DNA of 37,484 nucleotides from an uncultured Selenomonadales bacterium (GCA_947165405.1 CAMVAG010000001.1:1-37484), one strand, 5' to 3'. Counted from the first letter of the stretch, positions 1 to 8,705 are shown. The notes: generated by a model not told the origin, from the sequence alone. A program made the numbers and translations.

Positions 1-15
1 AGGAGGATGATAACT

Positions 16-1554
16 GTGAATGAATGGGAAAAACTTTCGTTAGGTGAAAAAATTTTTTACGGCGGAATCGGAATTGTCGGCGGCGTTGCTTACCTTGGCG
101 GTAAGGCCGTTTTGGAAGGAGGCAAGCTTGTGGCAAAAGGCGTAAAAACTTTTGCCGACGATTGGCAACTTAAGGAGGAAATTGAAGCAAGCAACGCATT
201 TTGCGCCGAGATTGACAGAAATTTCAAAACCAATGCCGAACACTATAAGCGCGATTTCAAAACGATTCGGGAAGATTATTTGCGGATTGTCGACAACGTG
301 CGCAAGCAGTTCGATACTTTGAATACGCTGGAGAAAATTTATTTTGACCGCGAAGTTTCGGCGAAAAATTTTTCCGAAAGTAATATGAACAAATTTCTTG
401 TCGGCAATGAAGACAAGCAAGTTACGTTCGACGGAAGCACCGCGATAAAAAGCGGATTCGGAGCGGGCTTGGGCGTCGGCGTCAGTGCGGTCGGGCTCAT
501 GACGGCTTTCGGTACGGCGGGCACGGGCGCGGCAATTTCTGGCTTGACGGGCACCGCTTACGCACATGCTTTGCTTGCGGCTTTGGGCGGCGGCACCTTG
601 GCAAGCGGCGGGCTCGGCATGGCAGGCGGCGCGGCAGTTTTGGGAGTAGCATTTTTCTTGCCTGCGATTGCCGTAGCGGGGCTTGTCGCTCACAATCAGA
701 TAGCGGACGCCCACAAAAAAGCAACGGCTCAACGGGCAGCTTACGAGAAGCGGCGCGAGTCCGATAAAATTTATTTCGCCGGCGTAGAAAATGGCTTTAA
801 GATTTTGCGCGAGATGAATCACGAATTCTATCGTTCCGCCGAATTTTTTCAACATTTGGTTGCTTTGTCTTTCACCGCGCCAGAAATCGGTTGCGACGAA
901 AATTATCGCAAAATCCTTCGGGACACCGCGCAGGTCGTTCAAACTTACGGTTCGATGAAGGTCGTCGACAAAAACGACAATCTCAACGAAAATCTTAACG
1001 CGGAAGTTTCGGCGACTAAAAAATCTTTCGAGCGGTGTTTTGAACGCTACATTGAATTTCGCACGAAGATAAGCCCGCAAGTTTTGGAGCTGACGGAACG
1101 ATTGAAAAACTTGGAGCTTCAACCGCTCAAGGACGAAGAAATTCGGCAACGCTTTGACAAAGCGGTCGAGTCGGCTCAAGTTGAACTTGATATTACGGCA
1201 ATGAAATTGAATTACGTGGCGGACAGATACATTCCCAAATTTCAAGCATTGCTGGAACGCGGCGTCAAGATAAAAATTTTTTACGGCATCGGCGAGGAGA
1301 ATGCTGACGAAAATCGCAAAACGAACGAGACCGCCGAAAGGCTTGAAGAAATTTTCCGCAACTATCCGAATTTCAAAATCAAGCGGACGGACACGCACGC
1401 GAAGGTTTTTATTTGCGACGATAAATTTTTGGTGCTGTCCAGTTACAACGTGTTGTCGAAGGACGGAAAACGTTACACGTTCGGCGAGGCAGGTCTCCTG
1501 TCCAACGACGCTGAATTGATTGCACACCACAGAAAAGAATACTTCAACTTTTAA
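16..1554 (+). CDS. Glycine-rich membrane-inserting protein with C-terminal phospholipase D (HKD) motif
   Basis: About 513 aa. I chose the GTG at 16 because AGGAGG (1-6) abuts the in-frame ATG at 7 but lies 9 nt before the GTG. Seen: a charged, probably helical N-terminal part; a long Gly/Ala-rich hydrophobic stretch at about residues 147-225, resembling a glycine-zipper membrane insertion region; another charged helical region (about 240-410); and near the C-terminus an H-x-K-x4-D motif (HAKVFICD, His at about 461) followed by a Ser/Asn pair, as in PLD-superfamily phosphodiesterases. Only one HKD motif is present, so an active enzyme would need to dimerise, as single-HKD members of the family do. 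A terminator follows directly, so it ends its transcription unit; upstream lies outside the window. I do not recognise a named family for the whole protein. Nuclease, lipase or envelope-damaging effector are all possible; the biological role is unknown. Confidence 0.7.
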   Translation: MNEWEKLSLGEKIFYGGIGIVGGVAYLGGKAVLEGGKLVAKGVKTFADDWQLKEEIEASNAFCAEIDRNFKTNAEHYKRDFKTIREDYLRIVDNVRKQFDTLNTLEKIYFDREVSAKNFSESNMNKFLVGNEDKQVTFDGSTAIKSGFGAGLGVGVSAVGLMTAFGTAGTGAAISGLTGTAYAHALLAALGGGTLASGGLGMAGGAAVLGVAFFLPAIAVAGLVAHNQIADAHKKATAQRAAYEKRRESDKIYFAGVENGFKILREMNHEFYRSAEFFQHLVALSFTAPEIGCDENYRKILRDTAQVVQTYGSMKVVDKNDNLNENLNAEVSATKKSFERCFERYIEFRTKISPQVLELTERLKNLELQPLKDEEIRQRFDKAVESAQVELDITAMKLNYVADRYIPKFQALLERGVKIKIFYGIGEENADENRKTNETAERLEEIFRNYPNFKIKRTDTHAKVFICDDKFLVLSSYNVLSKDGKRYTFGEAGLLSNDAELIAHHRKEYFNF

Positions 1555-1572
1555 ATCGTGTTGAAAATTTTT

Positions 1573-1601
1573 GCTCGTCGATTATCGGCGGGCGTTTTTT
1601 T
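1573..1601 (+). terminator. Rho-independent terminator after the HKD protein
   Basis: An 8-bp stem (1573-1580 with 1586-1593, two G-U pairs), a 5-nt loop and a run of seven T. It separates the HKD gene from the hydrogenase operon. Confidence 0.8.
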
Positions 1602-1664
1602 ATAAGCGGCATTCAACGGCGGGCAGGATTTAAATAAACTTTGGCGAAAGTTGCTTTTGTATCA

Positions 1665-1691
1665 TTGACGGCGGATTGATTATGTTAAAAT
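1665..1691 (+). promoter_or_regulatory. Possible promoter of the hydrogenase operon
   Basis: TTGACG (1665-1670) and TAAAAT (1686-1691) are separated by 15 bp, shorter than the ideal 17. An overlapping TTGAT half-site at 1676-1680 recalls FNR/CRP-type operators but has no good second half. The position, about 55 bp before the small-subunit start, fits. Weak support. Confidence 0.3.
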
Positions 1692-1746
1692 TTTTTTGGG
1701 ACTCATTCATTGCGTATCAATCATCAAACCTGAGGAGGGGCGGAAA

Positions 1747-2829
1747 TTGGAAAAAAGGGAGAGTTTATGGGAGGCATATCTTAGGCGCGGCTTTTCTCGT
1801 CGGAGCTTTTTAAAAGGCTGCGTCGCGTTGACCTCGTTAATGGGCTTGAGCACGGATATGTTCTCGAAAGTCGTGGAGGCAGCGGAAACAAAACCTCTGC
1901 CTGTGGTCGTTTGGATTCACGGACACGAGTGCACGGGTTGCGACGAATCGTTTATTCGTTCGGGAGCACCGCTTGCCTCTGACGTTGTGCTTTCGTCAAT
2001 CGCGTTGGAGTATGACCATTTGTTGAGCGCGGCTTGCGGAGCACCGTTCGAGGCTCACCTCGACGAAACCATTGCCAAATACAACGGGCAATATATCCTC
2101 TGCGTCGAAGGAGCGGTTGCCACAAAAGACAGCGGCGTCTATTGCATGAGCGGCGGGCACACGTTCACTCATCTTTTGGCGAAGGCTGCCAAAGGTGCGG
2201 CGGCGATTATCGCTTACGGAAGTTGTGCGGCTTACGGAGGCATTCAAGCGGCAAAACCGAATCCGACGGGCTCGGCGGGCATTGAACATTTCGTCGGCGG
2301 AAAACCCGTCGTCAAAGTTCCCGGCTGTCCTCCGATTCCCGAAGTCATGACGGGCGTTGTCATGCATGTTGCTTTGTTCGGAAGCTTGCCGCCCTGCGAC
2401 GCCGACGGTCGTCCGAAACAATTTTTCGGCAACAGAATTCATGACACGTGCTATCGTCGTCCGTTCTTCGACGCGGGCATGTTCGCCGAAACTTTCGACG
2501 ACGCAGGTGCAAAGGCGGGCTGGTGTCTTTACAAGCTCGGTTGTCGCGGCCCGGAAACTTACAACTCTTGCGGCAATTTGCGTTGGTGGCAGGGCATGAG
2601 CTATCCGATTCAATCGGGCGCGCCGTGTATCGGTTGTTCCAATGCAAAATTCTGGGACGAAGACCCGTTCACAAGTCGCCTCCCGCAATATGGCAAGCTC
2701 GGTGACGTTGACAAAATCGGCGCGGCTCTGGGTGTCTTGACGGCGGCGGGCGTGGCAGGTCATGCTGTGGCAAGTATCGTTCAGCGCAACCAACGCGAAA
2801 ATCTTATCGACGAGGATCATCACGAGTAA
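1747..2829 (+). CDS. hyaA: [NiFe] hydrogenase small subunit, Tat-exported
   Basis: 360 aa from a TTG start at 1747, chosen because AGGAGG (1733-1738) sits 8 nt upstream; the in-frame ATG at 1696 has no ribosome site. The electron-transfer subunit of a membrane-bound uptake hydrogenase, carrying three Fe-S clusters from the active site to the cytochrome b. An exact twin-arginine motif (SRRSFLK, residues 17-23) directs export of the folded heterodimer. Cluster ligands are visible: CTGCDES (proximal), HDTC plus later cysteines in the GWC and GCRGPE segments (distal), and the PCIGC region (medial). A hydrophobic helix near the C-terminus before a charged tail is the usual membrane anchor. First gene of a three-gene operon with the large subunit and cytochrome b. 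The gene symbol follows E. coli usage; the exact hydrogenase subgroup cannot be fixed here. Confidence 0.93.
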   Translation: MEKRESLWEAYLRRGFSRRSFLKGCVALTSLMGLSTDMFSKVVEAAETKPLPVVVWIHGHECTGCDESFIRSGAPLASDVVLSSIALEYDHLLSAACGAPFEAHLDETIAKYNGQYILCVEGAVATKDSGVYCMSGGHTFTHLLAKAAKGAAAIIAYGSCAAYGGIQAAKPNPTGSAGIEHFVGGKPVVKVPGCPPIPEVMTGVVMHVALFGSLPPCDADGRPKQFFGNRIHDTCYRRPFFDAGMFAETFDDAGAKAGWCLYKLGCRGPETYNSCGNLRWWQGMSYPIQSGAPCIGCSNAKFWDEDPFTSRLPQYGKLGDVDKIGAALGVLTAAGVAGHAVASIVQRNQRENLIDEDHHE

Positions 2830-2847
2830 GCTGTCAGCTGTCAGCTT
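2828..2847 (+). repeat. Short tandem repeat between hydrogenase subunit genes
   Basis: Two and a half copies of the heptamer GCTGTCA begin at the stop codon of the small-subunit gene and end just before the AGGAGG of the large-subunit gene. It fills the spacer and has no obvious coding role. Confidence 0.5.
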
Positions 2848-2864
2848 AAAGAGGAGGAAATTTT

Positions 2865-4766
2865 ATGCAACACGTTGTAGTTGACCCGATAACCAGAATT
2901 GAAGGGCACTTGCGCGTTGAAGTTACCGTAGACGAGACAACCGGCACAGTCACCGATGCAATTTCAAGCGGCACTGCTTGGCGCGGACTTGAACTCGTCA
3001 TGAAGGACCGCGACCCTCGCGACGCTTGGGCTTACATTCAACGCATTTGCGGCGTCTGCACGACGGCTCATGCGCTTGCCTCTGTCCGCTCTGTCGAGGA
3101 CGCTCTCGGTATCGCAATCCCGCTCAACGCAAATTATATCCGCAACATTATGGCGGCGACTTTGACTGTTCAAGATCATTTGATTCATTTCTATCATCTT
3201 CACGCGCTCGATTGGGTTAGCCCTGTCGAAGCTTTGAATGCCGACCCTGCCAAGACTGCCGAACTTCAAGTTGCGGTGCTCAATGCTTATCGGCTTGATT
3301 TAAAAGTTCCGGAAGAAGTCAACACCGAAGCTTATCCGCATGACTTCCCCGCCGCAACGCCTCAATATTTCGCAAGCATTAAAGCCAAAGTTCAAGCTAT
3401 CGTTGCAAGCGGTCAGCTCGGAATTTTCTCGGCGCATTGGTGGGATCATCCCGATTACAAACTTTTGCCGCCCGAAGTTCATCTTATGGCAGTCGCTCAT
3501 TATCTTGAAATGCTCGACAAGCAACGCGAAATTATTACGCCGCATGTCGTCTTCGGCGGAAAGAATCCTCACCCGCATTACGTTGTGGGCGGTGTTCCCT
3601 GCGCTATCAGCTTGACAGACGGCAACGCTCCGATTAACACGGCACGCCTCGCGATTGTCGACAGGGCTGTCAATATGGCTCGTGACCTCGTCAACAATTA
3701 TTATCTGCCCGACCTCGTTGCTATCGGCGTGATTTATGCTAAGGCAGGGCGCGTTGACGGCGGCGGCTTGGCTCGCGAACGTGTCATGGCTTTCGGCGAT
3801 TATCCTCTCAACGGCTACAGCGGCACTTCGAACGGCGGCGGCTACTTTGAAAATCTTTTAGTTCGTTCAAACGGCGTCGTCGAAAACTTTGCTCAAGGTG
3901 TCGAGAAGGCTGTTTTCACTCCGATAACCGCGGAAGATTTGAAATCGCCCGACATCATCTCCGAAGGCGTCGAACATGCTTGGTACGAATATCCCGAAAG
4001 TGCCGGCAAAGATTTGCATCCTTGGAAGGGAATCACCAAAGACAAATTCACCGGACCGAAGACCGGAACTCCGACCATGTGGGAAACGCTCAACGAGGGC
4101 GGAAAATATTCTTGGCTCAAAACTCCCAAATGGAAAGGCAAGCTCTGCGAAGTGGGACCGCTCGCACATTATATTGTTATTTACACCAAAGCCGCCAAAG
4201 GTCAGCTGCCCGACCCGACTTGGGCGGAACAAATGATGCTCAAGCAAATTGAAGTTGTCTCGACGGTTTTGGGTGTGCCCGCTCATGTTTGGATGCCGAC
4301 GATGCTCGGAAGAACTGCCTGCCGTTGCCTCGACGCACAACTTGCCGCAGAGGTTAATAAATTTTTCTTCGACAAGCTAATTGCGAATCTTAAGACGGGC
4401 GACACCACGACCATGAACAATGAAAAATGGACACCCGACACTTGGGCACCCGAATGCATGGGCGTCGGACTTTACGAGGCTCCTCGCGGTGGCTTGAGTC
4501 ATTGGGTTTGCATTAAGGACGGCAAGATTGACAACTATCAATGCATTGTCCCGACGACTTGGAATGCCTGCCCTCGTGACGATAAAGCCGGTCACGGTGC
4601 CTACGAACTTGCAATGATGACGACGCACGTCGCTGACCCGACCAAGCCGCTTGAAATTCCAAAAGTCATTCGCTCGTTCGACCCGTGCCTCGCCTGCGCT
4701 ACCCACATGTACAACGCCAAGGGGGAGGAGATTCATATCATTTCGACCGACCCCTACGGGAGGTGA
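2865..4766 (+). CDS. hyaB: [NiFe] hydrogenase large (catalytic) subunit
   Basis: 633 aa, somewhat longer than many family members. It holds the Ni-Fe active site that splits H2. The N-terminal metal motif R-x-C-G-x-C is at 60-65 (RICGVC) and the C-terminal motif DPCLACATH is at 606-614; the four cysteines bind the metals. The 19 residues after His614 are the tail normally removed by a dedicated maturation endopeptidase once nickel is in place. It has no signal of its own and would cross the membrane with the Tat-tagged small subunit. AGAGGAGG lies a few bases before the ATG. No endopeptidase or hyp maturation gene is in the window, so maturation must be encoded elsewhere. Confidence 0.95.
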   Translation: MQHVVVDPITRIEGHLRVEVTVDETTGTVTDAISSGTAWRGLELVMKDRDPRDAWAYIQRICGVCTTAHALASVRSVEDALGIAIPLNANYIRNIMAATLTVQDHLIHFYHLHALDWVSPVEALNADPAKTAELQVAVLNAYRLDLKVPEEVNTEAYPHDFPAATPQYFASIKAKVQAIVASGQLGIFSAHWWDHPDYKLLPPEVHLMAVAHYLEMLDKQREIITPHVVFGGKNPHPHYVVGGVPCAISLTDGNAPINTARLAIVDRAVNMARDLVNNYYLPDLVAIGVIYAKAGRVDGGGLARERVMAFGDYPLNGYSGTSNGGGYFENLLVRSNGVVENFAQGVEKAVFTPITAEDLKSPDIISEGVEHAWYEYPESAGKDLHPWKGITKDKFTGPKTGTPTMWETLNEGGKYSWLKTPKWKGKLCEVGPLAHYIVIYTKAAKGQLPDPTWAEQMMLKQIEVVSTVLGVPAHVWMPTMLGRTACRCLDAQLAAEVNKFFFDKLIANLKTGDTTTMNNEKWTPDTWAPECMGVGLYEAPRGGLSHWVCIKDGKIDNYQCIVPTTWNACPRDDKAGHGAYELAMMTTHVADPTKPLEIPKVIRSFDPCLACATHMYNAKGEEIHIISTDPYGR

Positions 4767-4772
4767 GCGGCT

Positions 4773-5471
4773 ATGGCGATTAAATCTGTCAAGGACGTTA
4801 AGCGCAAGGAGTATTATCTTTTCAGCCCGTTTCTAAGAATTTTTCACTGGCTTATGGTCGTAATGATTCTTGTCCTCTTCGGCACGGGACTTATTATCAC
4901 CAAGCCTCTCAACGTCGGCGGAACCGAGCCTGTCTTCGCGGGCATGTATGTTGACATCGTGCGCGATATTCATTTCCTCGCGGCGTTCATTCTCTGTGCG
5001 GGTTTGATTATGCGCGTCTACGGATTCATTATCAACAAAGGCGACAGACTTTTTCCGCGCTTTTGGGAAGGACACTTCTACAGCGAAACCGTCGAGGTTG
5101 CCCTCCACTACATGCTTGTAAAATCTCATCACGCACCGTTTTTGAGAAATCCTCTGGCTCGCGGCTCCTATGCAATGCTTTACGTCTTGCTTGCGATTGA
5201 AATTCTCACGGGCTTTGCAATGTACCTCATGGCGAATCCTTCTTCGACGTTCGGATTTTTATTCGGCTGGGTCAATACCCTCGTCGGCTCCGAAATGATG
5301 AGCCATTACATTCATCATTACGTTGCTTGGTTCATAATCCTCTTCGCTATCGGGCATTTCTACATGGTCGTCCGCGCAGAGTTCATGGAAGGCGAAAGCG
5401 AAGTCTCCAGCATGTTCTCCGGCAAAAAAGTTTTGGCTCACACTCCGAAGGACGCCAACGAACTCGATTAA
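4773..5471 (+). CDS. hyaC: Hydrogenase cytochrome b subunit
   Basis: 232 aa integral membrane protein that anchors the hydrogenase and passes electrons to quinone. Four hydrophobic helices lie at about 21-43, 62-86, 131-153 and 182-200. Candidate haem ligands are His25 (RIFHW), His67 (RDIHF), His181/182 and His195 (IGHFY), the arrangement expected for the Ni/Fe-hydrogenase b-type cytochrome family. It starts 6 nt after the large-subunit stop, and its ribosome site (GGGAGG) lies inside the end of that gene, which suggests coupled translation. A terminator follows, so this is the last gene of the operon. Confidence 0.92.
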   Translation: MAIKSVKDVKRKEYYLFSPFLRIFHWLMVVMILVLFGTGLIITKPLNVGGTEPVFAGMYVDIVRDIHFLAAFILCAGLIMRVYGFIINKGDRLFPRFWEGHFYSETVEVALHYMLVKSHHAPFLRNPLARGSYAMLYVLLAIEILTGFAMYLMANPSSTFGFLFGWVNTLVGSEMMSHYIHHYVAWFIILFAIGHFYMVVRAEFMEGESEVSSMFSGKKVLAHTPKDANELD

Positions 5472-5493
5472 AATTTTTCGACGCAAAAAAATT

Positions 5494-5520
5494 TCCCCGT
5501 CAAGTACGGGGATTTTTTTT
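5494..5520. terminator. Terminator of the hydrogenase operon
   Basis: A perfect 7-bp stem TCCCCGT/ACGGGGA with loop CAAGT, preceded by an A-tract and followed by eight T. Closely related in sequence to the hairpin at 6184. Confidence 0.88.
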
Positions 5521-5543
5521 GAAAAATTTTTGGAGGTATATCG

Positions 5544-6167
5544 ATGAAAAATTTTGTTAATCATTGGGCAACGGTCTCTTTGTTTCTCGCTGCGATTGTC
5601 GCGCTGACCATGAACTTTGCCTCATTCAATTTTACTCAAAACATTTTGCTTGCGCTTATCGTCTGCATGCTTTTGCATTTCTTCGAGGAATTCGGATTTC
5701 CCGGTGGCTTCCCTTATATCGGCATGAAAGTTTTGATGAACAGCAAGGAAAAAAATCCTGCGCGCCGGGGAGCAAATAATTTGAATTTGCTGTTCGGCAA
5801 CCGGGGATTTCTTTTTTTGGTGTACGTTTTGCCGCTCATGATTCCGAGCATAAGATTTCTCACGCTTGCCGCGATTTTGTTTTCGTTTTTGGAATTTTTT
5901 ATGCACGCGATACTTTTCAACCGCAAGCTCAAAACTTTTTACAATCCGGGATTAATCACCGCCGTATTCGGAATGACGCCGATAGCGATTTACTATTTGA
6001 TAAGCACACACGGACAAAATTTGTACGCTTGGCATGATTATATCGTTGCGTTCGTTTGGTGCATTGCGGTGTTCATGTTTTGTTTCAGGTCGCCGATTTA
6101 TTGGAGTCTCGGCAAGAAAAGCGGCTATCCTTTTACAAAAAGAGCTGCCTTCGGCTTTGCGCAATGA
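5544..6167 (+). CDS. HXXEE-domain integral membrane protein
   Basis: 207 aa. A good ribosome site (GGAGG, 8 nt spacing) precedes the ATG. The protein is mostly hydrophobic, with about six membrane segments, and carries the features of the HXXEE family: the H-F-F-E-E signature at about 47-51, a mid-protein asparagine pair in the loop, and a later segment with a conserved His followed by Y-N-P-G and a Thr (FYNPGLIT). The conserved polar residues in the membrane suggest an enzyme or metal site, but no function is established for the family as far as I know. It stands alone between two terminators, so a link to the hydrogenase operon is not supported beyond position. Confidence 0.8.
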   Translation: MKNFVNHWATVSLFLAAIVALTMNFASFNFTQNILLALIVCMLLHFFEEFGFPGGFPYIGMKVLMNSKEKNPARRGANNLNLLFGNRGFLFLVYVLPLMIPSIRFLTLAAILFSFLEFFMHAILFNRKLKTFYNPGLITAVFGMTPIAIYYLISTHGQNLYAWHDYIVAFVWCIAVFMFCFRSPIYWSLGKKSGYPFTKRAAFGFAQ

Positions 6168-6183
6168 ACTCGACAAAAAAACT

Positions 6184-6210
6184 TCCCCGTCAAGCGGCGG
6201 GGATTTTTTT
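6184..6210. terminator. Bidirectional terminator between convergent genes
   Basis: TCCCCG/CGGGGA stem with an A-tract before and seven T after, so it can serve both the HXXEE gene (plus) and the phosphoethanolamine transferase gene (minus), whose stop codon it touches. Confidence 0.85.
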
Positions 6211-7904
6211 ATTTGACGTAAGGCTCGCCGTTGTAAATTCGCGGTCGCGCCTCAAAATTTTTGTTGATAATGCTTTTGCTCTCGTCGAAGGAAGTCGTGC
6301 GAATGTCCATGAGGTCGAGGATTGTGTGAATCAAATAATCCGTGCGATACGGTCGGTCGACAGCTGCCTCGATTGCAGAAATTTTTTCGGGATAACGTTC
6401 GCGAAATTCTTTCGACGCCCAAACAAGCGCGGGAATTTCAATCATGTGGACGTTGCCCGCTTCCTCCATAGAGTGTCCTGCGAAGTTACGACTCTCGTAG
6501 ACTTCTTCAGCGTGGTCGGAAATGTAAATCAAGACGGCGTTTTTATTTTCGAAGCGGCGGATAATTTCGTCGACGATAAAATCGTTGTACAAGACGGCGT
6601 TGTCGTATTCGGCAGTGCCTTGCCGCCAAAGCTCTTCGGGCTTGTCAATGTCTTTTGCGGAAAATTTTTCAAAGTCGGAAGGATAACGTTCCTTGTAAAT
6701 TGCATGCGTGCCGTAAAGATGAATCAGCCAAAAATTTTTCTCCCGCGCATGGTTAAGGTATTCGTCAAGCACGGGAAGCAACACGCCGTCGATTTGTCTT
6801 TGCCTCGCGATTTTGTCTTCCGCCTCGATAAAAAATTTTTCATCGCAACGAACCGAAAAATATTTATCAAAATTTCCCCACAAGCCGAGCGGACTCTGAT
6901 TCGACAGCCACACCGTATGATAATCCGTTCGGCGCAGGATATCGAAAAGATTTGCTTTAAGATACCAATCGCTTTGAGGCTCCTCTTTTTCCGCGAAAGT
7001 AAAAATTTTCGCCATGGCGGGCGAGGTGTTGTTGGCGCAAGCGATTGTGTCGTTGAAGCGAAAAATTTCTCCGCGTTCAAAGCGGGCACTCAAGTGCGGC
7101 GTCGTCGGCAAACGATAGCCGTAAAGTTGCATGTGATTGCGGTCGGTGGATTCGCCCAAGACAAAGACGACGTTCGGAATATTTGATTCGTCAGAAAGAA
7201 TTTTTTCGGTCTCAAGCTGCTTGTCCATCTCCGCGAAAATTTTTTCCTCGCTGCTTATCGGATACTGTGTCAATAAAAAATGGAGGTCATTTGCCGTGCG
7301 CCAAGCCGTCGTGTTGAAGAAAAGGGCATTCGTCAAGCCGAGCAAAATGTGAAATGCATTGTAAGCATAAACCACCAGCGGCAGGAACAAAATTATCAGC
7401 AAGTCAATCGTCAACCGCTTGAGTCTTTCCTCCGAGCGCGTCGCCAAAAATTTTTTCAAGCCGAGAATCAAAGCCGCCGTCAAGATTATGAACGCCGCGA
7501 TTGCCGCGAGGATTTTAAAATTCAAAACGTATTCTTGCAGGAAAGCTTGTGCCGTCAGAGGATTTGTTCCGAGCAAAATTTGCAAGGTGTCCATGTTCAG
7601 CGGCACGCCGAAATTTTTAATCAAGAAAATGTCCGCGACGAACCGGAGCGCGAAAAAAATTATCAGCACGGTTTGAATTACGCGGCGAAGTTTCGGAAAT
7701 AAAAAATGACTCGCCGCCGTGACGAAAAATATCGCCAACGCACCGAACCAAAAATTTATCGCGCCCGCCGAAATATTTTTATCAGCCAAGATTATCGACG
7801 AATTTAAAATTGTGAGGACGACGAAAAAAAATCCGTCCTCTCTAAGAATAATCACCCCCCCCCCGAACGATTGATTCAAAGAAAAATTTCAGTCTGCCGA
7901 GCAT
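6209..7904 (-). CDS. Phosphoethanolamine transferase (EptA/CptA-like), probably phase-variable and currently frameshifted at its start
   Basis: Inner-membrane sulfatase-fold enzyme that transfers phosphoethanolamine from phosphatidylethanolamine to lipid A, LPS core or another envelope glycan. About 560 aa: five N-terminal membrane helices, then a soluble domain with V-L-G-E-S-T (metal-binding Glu), a Y-G-Y region, N-N-T-S-P (candidate nucleophile Thr) and S-D-H-A-E-E plus G-H-S (metal ligands). Residues and order fit the EptA/CptA family. The long open frame reaches upstream only to a TTG at 7879 with no ribosome site. The ATG at 7904 has AAGAGGT 6 nt upstream, but with the G10 tract at 7864-7855 it is out of frame and stops after 20 codons. 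With 9 or 12 G it would run straight into the body, giving 564 aa at G9. It lies 16 nt after tmk, in the same operon. Acceptor substrate unknown. Confidence 0.85.
7855..7864 (-). repeat. Homopolymer G10 tract, candidate phase-variation switch
   Basis: Ten consecutive C on the plus strand are ten G in the coding strand of the phosphoethanolamine transferase gene, about 40 nt inside the ATG-defined frame. I saw no other G or C run of this length in the window. Slipped-strand mispairing here would switch the reading frame. Confidence 0.8.
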
Positions 7905-7920
7905 AAATGTACCTCTTGCT

Positions 7921-8574
7921 TCAAATTAAAAGTTCTTCGACGAGAGCCAAAATATTTTCGTGAATGTCGGTTGAGCTTCGCGCAAAACTTCTGTCGGCGC
8001 ATTTGACGACCTTCCAACCGAATTTCTGCGCGATTTTTTTGTAGACGTTGTAAATTTTATTCATGTATTCGGCGTCGCTTTCGTGAATGTCCTCATCGCG
8101 TCCGCGTTCCCTGCGGAGGAGGGCACAGATTGCGGGCGGCATGTCAAGGAAAATCGTCATGTCGGGTCGCGGCAAGCCGAAACGATCGTATTCCAAATCA
8201 TTGAGCCAAGCCAAAAATTTTGTGCGTTCTCTTTCGCTGTCAAACTTTGCAGCTTGATAGGCCATGTTCGAGCCGACGTAGCGGTCGCTCAAGACAAGCC
8301 CGCCGCTCTCGTAAAAATCTTTCCAGCTAAAAAAATTTGCGAATCTGTCAACGGCGTAGAAGGTTGCCGCAGCGTAGGGATTGACAGCCTCCGCCGTGCC
8401 GCCGAATTCTCCGCGCAAGTACATTTGTATCAACGCGGAAGATTCGGATTCGTAGTTGGGAAAACTCACACGCCTGACCTTTACTTCCAAATCGCGCAAA
8501 CGTTCGTAAAGTTTTTTCGTCTGCAACGCCTTGCCTGAACCGTCCGAGCCTTCAATAACAACCAACTTCCCCAT
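7921..8574 (-). CDS. tmk: Thymidylate kinase-like protein
   Basis: 217 aa from the ATG at 8574, chosen because AGGAGG lies just upstream; the frame stays open further upstream but has no ribosome site there. The family phosphorylates dTMP to dTDP for DNA synthesis. Seen: N-terminal P-loop GSDGSGKA (residues 9-16), a D-R-Y motif (SDRYVGSN) typical of the dTMP-binding site, a D-x-T-I-F-L-D strand, and an Arg-rich lid followed by D-E-D-I-H-E. Oddity: the residue after the P-loop lysine is Ala instead of the usual Ser/Thr. The remaining motifs look intact, so it may be a Firmicutes-type variant; a related deoxynucleoside kinase is an alternative. It is followed 16 nt later by the phosphoethanolamine transferase gene. 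Confidence 0.82.
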   Translation of the reverse strand: MGKLVVIEGSDGSGKALQTKKLYERLRDLEVKVRRVSFPNYESESSALIQMYLRGEFGGTAEAVNPYAAATFYAVDRFANFFSWKDFYESGGLVLSDRYVGSNMAYQAAKFDSERERTKFLAWLNDLEYDRFGLPRPDMTIFLDMPPAICALLRRERGRDEDIHESDAEYMNKIYNVYKKIAQKFGWKVVKCADRSFARSSTDIHENILALVEELLI

Positions 8575-8610
8575 ACCGGCCACCTCCTGTTTGATGATTA
8601 ATTTTTGATA

Positions 8611-8639
8611 ATTAGACAGGGCGCGAATATTTCCTGCAA
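8611..8639 (-). promoter_or_regulatory. Promoter for tmk and the phosphoethanolamine transferase
   Basis: On the minus strand, TTGCAG (8639-8634) and TCTAAT (8616-8611) are 17 bp apart, about 35 bp before the tmk start. Confidence 0.55.
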
Positions 8640-8661
8640 AAAAATTTTTATCGGCTGTGGC

Positions 8662-8705
8662 AAAAAAAATCCTCGTCACTCGTCGAGCGGCGGGGATTTT
8701 TTTTT
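8662..8705. terminator. Terminator downstream of the LysR gene
   Basis: Arms 8668-8677 and 8689-8698 flanked by an A-tract and a T-tract. The 10-bp stem is fully paired, with G-U pairs, when read on the plus strand; on the minus strand it has two mismatches but still ends in eight T. Its natural user is the minus-strand LysR gene. Confidence 0.6.

Noticed and set aside
40..1530. 496-codon minus-strand open frame opposite the HKD protein
   Set aside because: Low-complexity Arg/Phe-rich translation, no ribosome site, fully antisense to a gene with recognisable motifs and a good start.
1676..1690. FNR/CRP-type operator before the hydrogenase operon
   Set aside because: Only one half-site (TTGAT) matches; the other half is degenerate.
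6056..7186. 376-codon plus-strand open frame across the HXXEE gene end and the phosphoethanolamine transferase
   Set aside because: Crosses a strong terminator and is antisense to conserved enzyme motifs.
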